A model generated the notes under the pieces. That model saw only the letters and a program-made list of their open reading frames with translations, was not told the origin of the DNA and ran no database searches. A stretch of DNA of 64,000 nt from Duganella phyllosphaerae (GTDB taxonomy: Bacteria > Pseudomonadota > Gammaproteobacteria > Burkholderiales > Burkholderiaceae_D): the NCBI RefSeq assembly GCF_001758785.1, contig NZ_LROM01000072.1:62001-126000 (forward strand), written 5' to 3'. Both the position numbers and the translations under genes were made by a program. Positions 59,973-64,000 of the stretch are shown in pieces (position 1 is the first letter of the stretch; each line of letters starts with the position of its first letter).

Positions 59973-60002
59973 ATTATATCCCCGAACGTGGTTTCCTGGC
60001 AA
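59973..60002 (-). promoter_or_regulatory. Sigma-70 promoter of rpsB
   Basis: On the minus strand TTGCCA (60002-59997) is followed after 18 bases by a perfect TATAAT (59978-59973). It lies about 145 bp before the rpsB start, leaving a long untranslated leader, as expected for S2-autoregulated operons. The rest of the 402-bp gap to 60232 shows no gene; it is AT-rich near 60110-60200, where the PEP-CTERM gene promoter should lie. Confidence 0.8.
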
Positions 60003-60232
60003 GCGCCGCTCGCCCAGCTCCCCTGCGCCACATCCTGGTGCACCCTCACATCGCCACGCACCAATCTGTTGCGCAAATGAGCGATGACGCACCAAAACAT
60101 GACTTTCGTCAAAAATAAATATACAAAGGTAATTTCCTTGTAATATTATCCGGGAACCAACTAAGTTACCATATTATAATTACTGTTGGCAATATTTCAC
60201 CATTGCTACAGTTGCCGTTTCTGGAGACACCC

Positions 60233-61009
60233 ATGTCCGCCCTGTTCGCCATTGCCCTTGCCGCCGCTGCCGCCACCACGCCGGTCGACTGCTCCTGGGA
60301 CAACCCCGGCGCCAATCCCTACACTGGCACGGCGCAGGCGGCAGTCGACCGCTACAAGGACTTGCCGGAAAAAGTGCGCACCAGGCTCAAGTACCGGCTG
60401 CAATACGGCAACCCGGACGAAATGGTGGCCATCAAGCGCGACGCCATCGAGGGCAAGCATCGCTACGGCGCCGCCATCCGCGACATGCATTTTGGCAAAG
60501 ACAAGGTGTGCGGCACGGTCAGCCGCGCCAAGTGGAGCGCCGCGCGCGTCGAGCCCGGCGCCGTGTATTGCGCCGACAGCCACTGCATCCTGGTGCCCGA
60601 GATCTGCGGCAACGTCAGCCGCATCACCCGGCGCGATACAGATGAGCCCACCGCGATGGCCCCCACCGCCATGCCAACACCGGAACGCGAACTGGAAACG
60701 ACGACGGTATTCGACTGGACCGACCACGTCGGCACCTACGAGCTCGGGCTTTACGATGCGCAGGAGCAACAAAGGGCGGAGACGCCGCCCTTGCTGAGCG
60801 GCGCGTCAAACTTCCCGCTACCGGGCTGGGAGCCGCTCTCCGGATACCCCACCCGCGCGCCGTTGAAGCCACGCCAGCTCGGCGGCATCACGCCCCCGCG
60901 CGAAGATGTGCCGGTCGCGGCGGTACCCGAAGCCGAAACCTGGGCCATGCTGCTGGTCGGCCTGGGCCTGATGGGTTGCATCGCGCGCCGCCGCCGGCGC
61001 GACTCTTAG
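60233..61009 (+). CDS. PEP-CTERM protein with MHFG motif
   Basis: A 258-residue exported protein. It has an N-terminal signal peptide (ALFAIALAAAAATT), a Cys-containing domain with DMHFGKDKVCGTVSRAKW and GAVYCADSHCILVPEICGNVSR, a Pro/Thr-rich linker, and the sorting tail VPEAETWAMLLVGLGLMG followed by Arg-rich residues, the PEP-CTERM signal read by EpsH/exosortase. The MHFG motif corresponds to a named PEP-CTERM subfamily as far as I recall. GGAG precedes ATG 60233. Proteins of this kind are sorted to the envelope or extracellular matrix; no exosortase gene is in the window. Confidence 0.85.
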   Translation: MSALFAIALAAAAATTPVDCSWDNPGANPYTGTAQAAVDRYKDLPEKVRTRLKYRLQYGNPDEMVAIKRDAIEGKHRYGAAIRDMHFGKDKVCGTVSRAKWSAARVEPGAVYCADSHCILVPEICGNVSRITRRDTDEPTAMAPTAMPTPERELETTTVFDWTDHVGTYELGLYDAQEQQRAETPPLLSGASNFPLPGWEPLSGYPTRAPLKPRQLGGITPPREDVPVAAVPEAETWAMLLVGLGLMGCIARRRRRDS

Positions 61010-61050
61010 TTCTTAGTTCTTAGTTCTTAGTTCTTAGTTCTTAGTCTTAG
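61005..61050. repeat. Heptanucleotide tandem repeat (CTTAGTT)n
   Basis: Five perfect CTTAGTT copies at 61005-61039, then CTTAGT and CTTAG. The repeat begins at the stop codon of the PEP-CTERM gene, and the first TAG of the array is that stop. The 186-bp space up to map holds no other gene. Confidence 0.9.
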
Positions 61051-61196
61051 CCTGGCCGGGGCCACCGGCCCGACAACCTGCCAACCCGCGCACGCGTCGT
61101 CTATAATTCCACACTATTAGCAAACAGCGAGCAGACCCAGGTCCGCTTGCTGTCCGCGCTCGTTCCGCACTCCTCCATAGAATACCCAGCTTAACT

Positions 61197-62009
61197 ATGT
61201 CCATATCCATCAAATCCGCCGAAGACATCGAAGGCATGCGCATTGCCGGCCGCCTCGGCTCCGAAGTGCTCGACTACATCACGCCGTTCGTCAAGGCCGG
61301 CGTGACCACCGGCGAACTCGATCGCCTGTGCCACGAATACATGACCAATGTGCAAGGCACCATCCCGGCGCCGCTCAACTACAGCCCGCCCGGCTACACG
61401 CCCTACCCCAAGGCCATCTGCACGTCGGTCAACGACGTCATCTGCCACGGCATCCCCGGCGACAAGGTCCTGAAAAGCGGCGACTCGGTCAACCTCGACA
61501 TCACCGTCATCAAGGACGGCTACCACGGCGACAACAGCCGCATGTTCCTGATCGGCGAGCCGTCAATCATGACCAAGCGTCTATCCGAAATTACCTACGA
61601 GTGCATGTGGCTCGGCATCGCGCAGGTGAAACCGGGCGCCCACCTCGGCGACATCGGCCACGCCATCCAGCAACACGCCGAAAAAGCCGGCTACAGCGTG
61701 GTGCGCGAGTTCTGCGGCCACGGCATCGGCAAGGTATTCCACGAAGAGCCGCAGGTGCTCCACTATGGCAAACCGGGCACGCTGGAAGAACTCAAGGCCG
61801 GCATGATCTTCACCATCGAGCCGATGATCAACGCCGGCAAGCGCGAAATCCGCGAAATGGGCGACGGCTGGACCATCAAGACCAAGGACCGCAGCCTGTC
61901 GGCACAGTGGGAACACATGATCCTGGTGACCGAGACCGGCTACGAAGTGCTCACGCTGTCGGCCGGCAGCCCGCCGCCGCCAGCCTTCATCACCAACGCC
62001 GCCAAGTAA
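61197..62009 (+). CDS. map: Methionine aminopeptidase, type I
   Basis: A 270-residue pita-bread metallopeptidase removing N-terminal Met. Metal ligands: the first Asp in SVNLDITVIKDGYHGDNSRM and the second nearby, His in CGHGIGKVFHEEP, Glu in FTIEPMI and Glu in QWEHMILVT. It lies divergent from rpsB across the PEP-CTERM gene, near the usual rpsB-map order. It is six bases from glnD. Confidence 0.97.
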   Translation: MSISIKSAEDIEGMRIAGRLGSEVLDYITPFVKAGVTTGELDRLCHEYMTNVQGTIPAPLNYSPPGYTPYPKAICTSVNDVICHGIPGDKVLKSGDSVNLDITVIKDGYHGDNSRMFLIGEPSIMTKRLSEITYECMWLGIAQVKPGAHLGDIGHAIQQHAEKAGYSVVREFCGHGIGKVFHEEPQVLHYGKPGTLEELKAGMIFTIEPMINAGKREIREMGDGWTIKTKDRSLSAQWEHMILVTETGYEVLTLSAGSPPPPAFITNAAK

Positions 62010-62015
62010 AACTCC

Positions 62016-64000
62016 ATGGACAAGGAAATCCGCGAACGCCTCAAAGCGCAGCTGAAAGCCGAACGCCAGGTCATCATCGGCACGTTCCGCACTGATGGCA
62101 TGCCGGAAAAGCTGCTGCGCAGCCTGCGCCAGAGCGTGGACGCGGTGCTGACCGAAGCCTGGCACCATGCGCGCCTGCCCGCCAACACGGCGCTGGTCGG
62201 CGTGGGCGGCTACGGCCGCGGCGAGTTGTTCCCGTATTCCGATGTCGATCTCCTGATCCTGCTCGACCACGCGCCCGACGCGGCCACCACCGAAAAGCTC
62301 GAAGGACTGGTGCAGCTGCTGTGGGATCTCGGCCTGGAAATCGGCAGCAGCATCCGCACCGTCGATGAATGCCTGTCCGAGTCGAAGGCCGACATCACGG
62401 TGCAAACCAGCCTGCTCGAGGCGCGCCTGATCTGCGGCGACGAGCCGCTGTTCGAGCAGCTGCAGGCGCGCTACAGCGCGGCCATGGACCCGCAGGCCTT
62501 CTTCCAGGCCAAGCTGCTGGAAATGCGCCAGCGCCACGCCAAGTACGAAGACACGGCCTTCAGCCTGGAGCCGAACTGCAAGGAAAGCCCGGGCGGCCTG
62601 CGCGACTTGCAGGTGATCCTGTGGCTGGTCAAGGCGGCGGGCCTGGCCAACTCGTGGCGCACGCTGGCCACCAGCGGCCTGGTGACGCAAGCCGAAGCCA
62701 AGGGACTGATGGAAAAAGAGCGCGCCTTCAAGGATATCCGGGTGCGCCTGCACCTGCACGCGGGGCGGCGCGAAGATCGCCTGGTGTTCGATGTGCAGAC
62801 GGCGATTGCCGAGTCGCTGGGCCTGGAAAACACCGGCGCGGGCGTGGAGATGCGCCGCGCCAGCGAATACCTGATGCAGCGCTACTACTGGGCCGCCAAG
62901 GCAGTTACCCAGCTCAACACCATCCTGCTGCAAAACATCGAGGAACGGCTGTTCCCGCGCGAAGAGCACGCGGTGCAGATCAACGCCCGCTTCAACGACG
63001 TCAACGGCCTGATCGACATGCGCGACGACGACACGTTTACCCAGACGCCGTCGGCCATCCTCGAAATTTTCCTGTTGATGACCGAGCGTCCTTCGCTCAA
63101 GGGCATGACCTCGCGCACCATGCGCGCGCTGTGGAACGAGCGGTTCCTGATCGACGCCGCCTTCCGCGCCGATCCGGCCAACCGCGCGCTGTTCCTGCGT
63201 ATTTTGCAGGCGCCCAAGGGCATCATCCACGCGCTGCGGCGCATGAACGACCTGTCGATCCTGGGCCGCTACCTGCCCAACTTCCGCAAGATCGTCGGCC
63301 AGATGCAGCACGACCTGTTCCACGTGTACACGGTGGACCAGCACATCCTGATGGTGGTGCGCAATATGCGCCGCTTCTCGATGGCCGAACACGCGCACGA
63401 ATACCCGTTCTGCAGCCAGCTGATGGCCAACTTCGGCCAACCCTGGCTGCTTTACCTGGGCGCGCTGTTCCACGATATCGCCAAGGGCCGTGGCGGCGAC
63501 CACTCCACCCTGGGCCGCGTCGATGCCGAACAGTTCTGCCGCGACCACGGCATGAACGACGCCGACACCGAACTGGTGTCGTTCCTGGTCGAGCACCACC
63601 TCGACATGTCGCAGGTGGCGCAAAAGCAGGACCTGTCCGACCCCGACGTGATTGCCGCCTTTGCCCGCAAGGTGGGCGACGAACGCCATCTGACCGCGCT
63701 GTACCTGCTGACGGTAGCCGACATCCGTGGCACCAGCCCGAAGGTGTGGAATGCCTGGAAGGCCAAGCTGCTCGAGGACCTGTACCGGATCACCCTGCGC
63801 GTGCTGGGTGGCCAGCCGCACAGCGCCGACCACGAACTGCAAAACCGGCAGCAGGAAGCACTGGCCACGCTGCGCCTGTACGGACTGGCGCCGGACGCCC
63901 ACCTGGCGTTCTGGAAGCAGCTCGACGTCGCGTACTTCCTGCGCCACGACGCCTCCGACATCGCCTGGCAAACCCGCGCGCTGTACGACAAGTTCAACAG
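62016..64000 (+). CDS. glnD: PII uridylyltransferase/uridylyl-removing enzyme (3' end outside window)
   Basis: The first 661 residues of GlnD, the nitrogen sensor that uridylylates PII proteins at low glutamine and reverses this at high glutamine. The nucleotidyltransferase motif [19 protein letters not shown] is near residue 70, the GlnD-specific region follows ([17 protein letters not shown]), and the HD domain has [22 protein letters not shown] and LVEHHLDMS. The two C-terminal ACT domains lie beyond the window. ATG 62016 follows map by six bases; the RBS is weak, suggesting coupling. Confidence 0.97.
   Translation, partial: MDKEIRERLKAQLKAERQVIIGTFRTDGMPEKLLRSLRQSVDAVLTEAWHHARLPANTALVGVGGYGRGELFPYSDVDLLILLDHAPDAATTEKLEGLVQLLWDLGLEIGSSIRTVDECLSESKADITVQTSLLEARLICGDEPLFEQLQARYSAAMDPQAFFQAKLLEMRQRHAKYEDTAFSLEPNCKESPGGLRDLQVILWLVKAAGLANSWRTLATSGLVTQAEAKGLMEKERAFKDIRVRLHLHAGRREDRLVFDVQTAIAESLGLENTGAGVEMRRASEYLMQRYYWAAKAVTQLNTILLQNIEERLFPREEHAVQINARFNDVNGLIDMRDDDTFTQTPSAILEIFLLMTERPSLKGMTSRTMRALWNERFLIDAAFRADPANRALFLRILQAPKGIIHALRRMNDLSILGRYLPNFRKIVGQMQHDLFHVYTVDQHILMVVRNMRRFSMAEHAHEYPFCSQLMANFGQPWLLYLGALFHDIAKGRGGDHSTLGRVDAEQFCRDHGMNDADTELVSFLVEHHLDMSQVAQKQDLSDPDVIAAFARKVGDERHLTALYLLTVADIRGTSPKVWNAWKAKLLEDLYRITLRVLGGQPHSADHELQNRQQEALATLRLYGLAPDAHLAFWKQLDVAYFLRHDASDIAWQTRALYDKFN

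Noticed and set aside
60184-60205. Sigma-54 promoter (TGGCA...TTGC) before the PEP-CTERM gene
   Set aside because: The distance between the GG and GC elements is 16 instead of 11 bases, so it does not fit a -24/-12 promoter.
61581-63971. Nearly 800-codon open frame antisense to map and glnD
   Set aside because: GlnD and Map motifs on the plus strand are clear; the antisense product is compositionally biased.

Overview
The window looks like a chromosomal segment of a GC-rich betaproteobacterium of the Oxalobacteraceae type (Massilia, Duganella, Janthinobacterium and relatives). This rests on the gene order rpsB-tsf-pyrH-frr-uppS-cdsA-dxr-rseP-bamA-skp-lpxD-fabZ-lpxA-lpxB-rnhB beside map-glnD, the smpB/ratA/rnfH neighbourhood, a PEP-CTERM protein, and the dispersed 'GCCTGCGCGGGAATGACG' type of repeat. 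No rRNA, tRNA, CRISPR array, insertion sequence or prophage was recognised.

Region 1 (1-10746) is an accessory catabolic island in two divergent operons. The minus operon encodes a RutA-like LLM flavin monooxygenase, a flavin reductase, a nitroreductase and an aminobenzoate-CoA-ligase-like enzyme that runs off the left edge. The plus operon encodes a YCF48-type beta-propeller protein overlapping an RND/MMPL exporter, then an amidohydrolase, a VanA-like Rieske oxygenase and a VanB-like reductase. Together these could import or export, demethylate or hydroxylate, hydrolyse and CoA-activate an unknown N-containing aromatic compound.

Region 2 (10920-14053) is guaB-guaA, with an intrinsic terminator between the two genes. 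Region 3 (14154-21447) is a beta-glucan oligosaccharide operon: a LacI regulator with a matching operator in its own promoter, a perfect LacI-type palindrome 8 bp before a GPH-family sugar symporter, a GH94 phosphorylase and an exported GH3 beta-glucosidase.

Region 4 (21532-28430) holds a pair of paralogous membrane proteins, rnfH, ratA, smpB, two lipoproteins (one FlgO-like), a sirtuin, two small unknown proteins and an alpha/beta-hydrolase-fold protein that has lost its nucleophile.

Region 5 (28561-32414) is a tightly overlapping operon: ECF sigma factor, membrane anti-sigma factor, exported subtilisin-like protease, TorF-type porin and a small conserved protein. The periplasmic part of the anti-sigma factor resembles the propeptide-like N-terminal domain of the protease encoded next to it. 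This is the most original observation in the window: the two domains may compete, so that the protease senses or controls the sigma factor.

Region 6 (32411-45624) contains a Gln/His-rich DUF3300 lipoprotein with tandem repeats, a zinc-ribbon protein, a DUF4259 protein, an SPFH/NfeD pair, PEP synthase with its divergent regulatory kinase/phosphorylase, a large-subunit catalase, a REC-EAL protein, a SpoU-type methyltransferase and RNase HII. Region 7 (45749-59830) is the conserved lipid A, outer-membrane-assembly, isoprenoid, phospholipid and translation cluster on the minus strand, with intrinsic terminators after rpsB and after tsf. Region 8 (60233-64000) holds a PEP-CTERM protein followed by a heptanucleotide repeat, then map and the 5' part of glnD.
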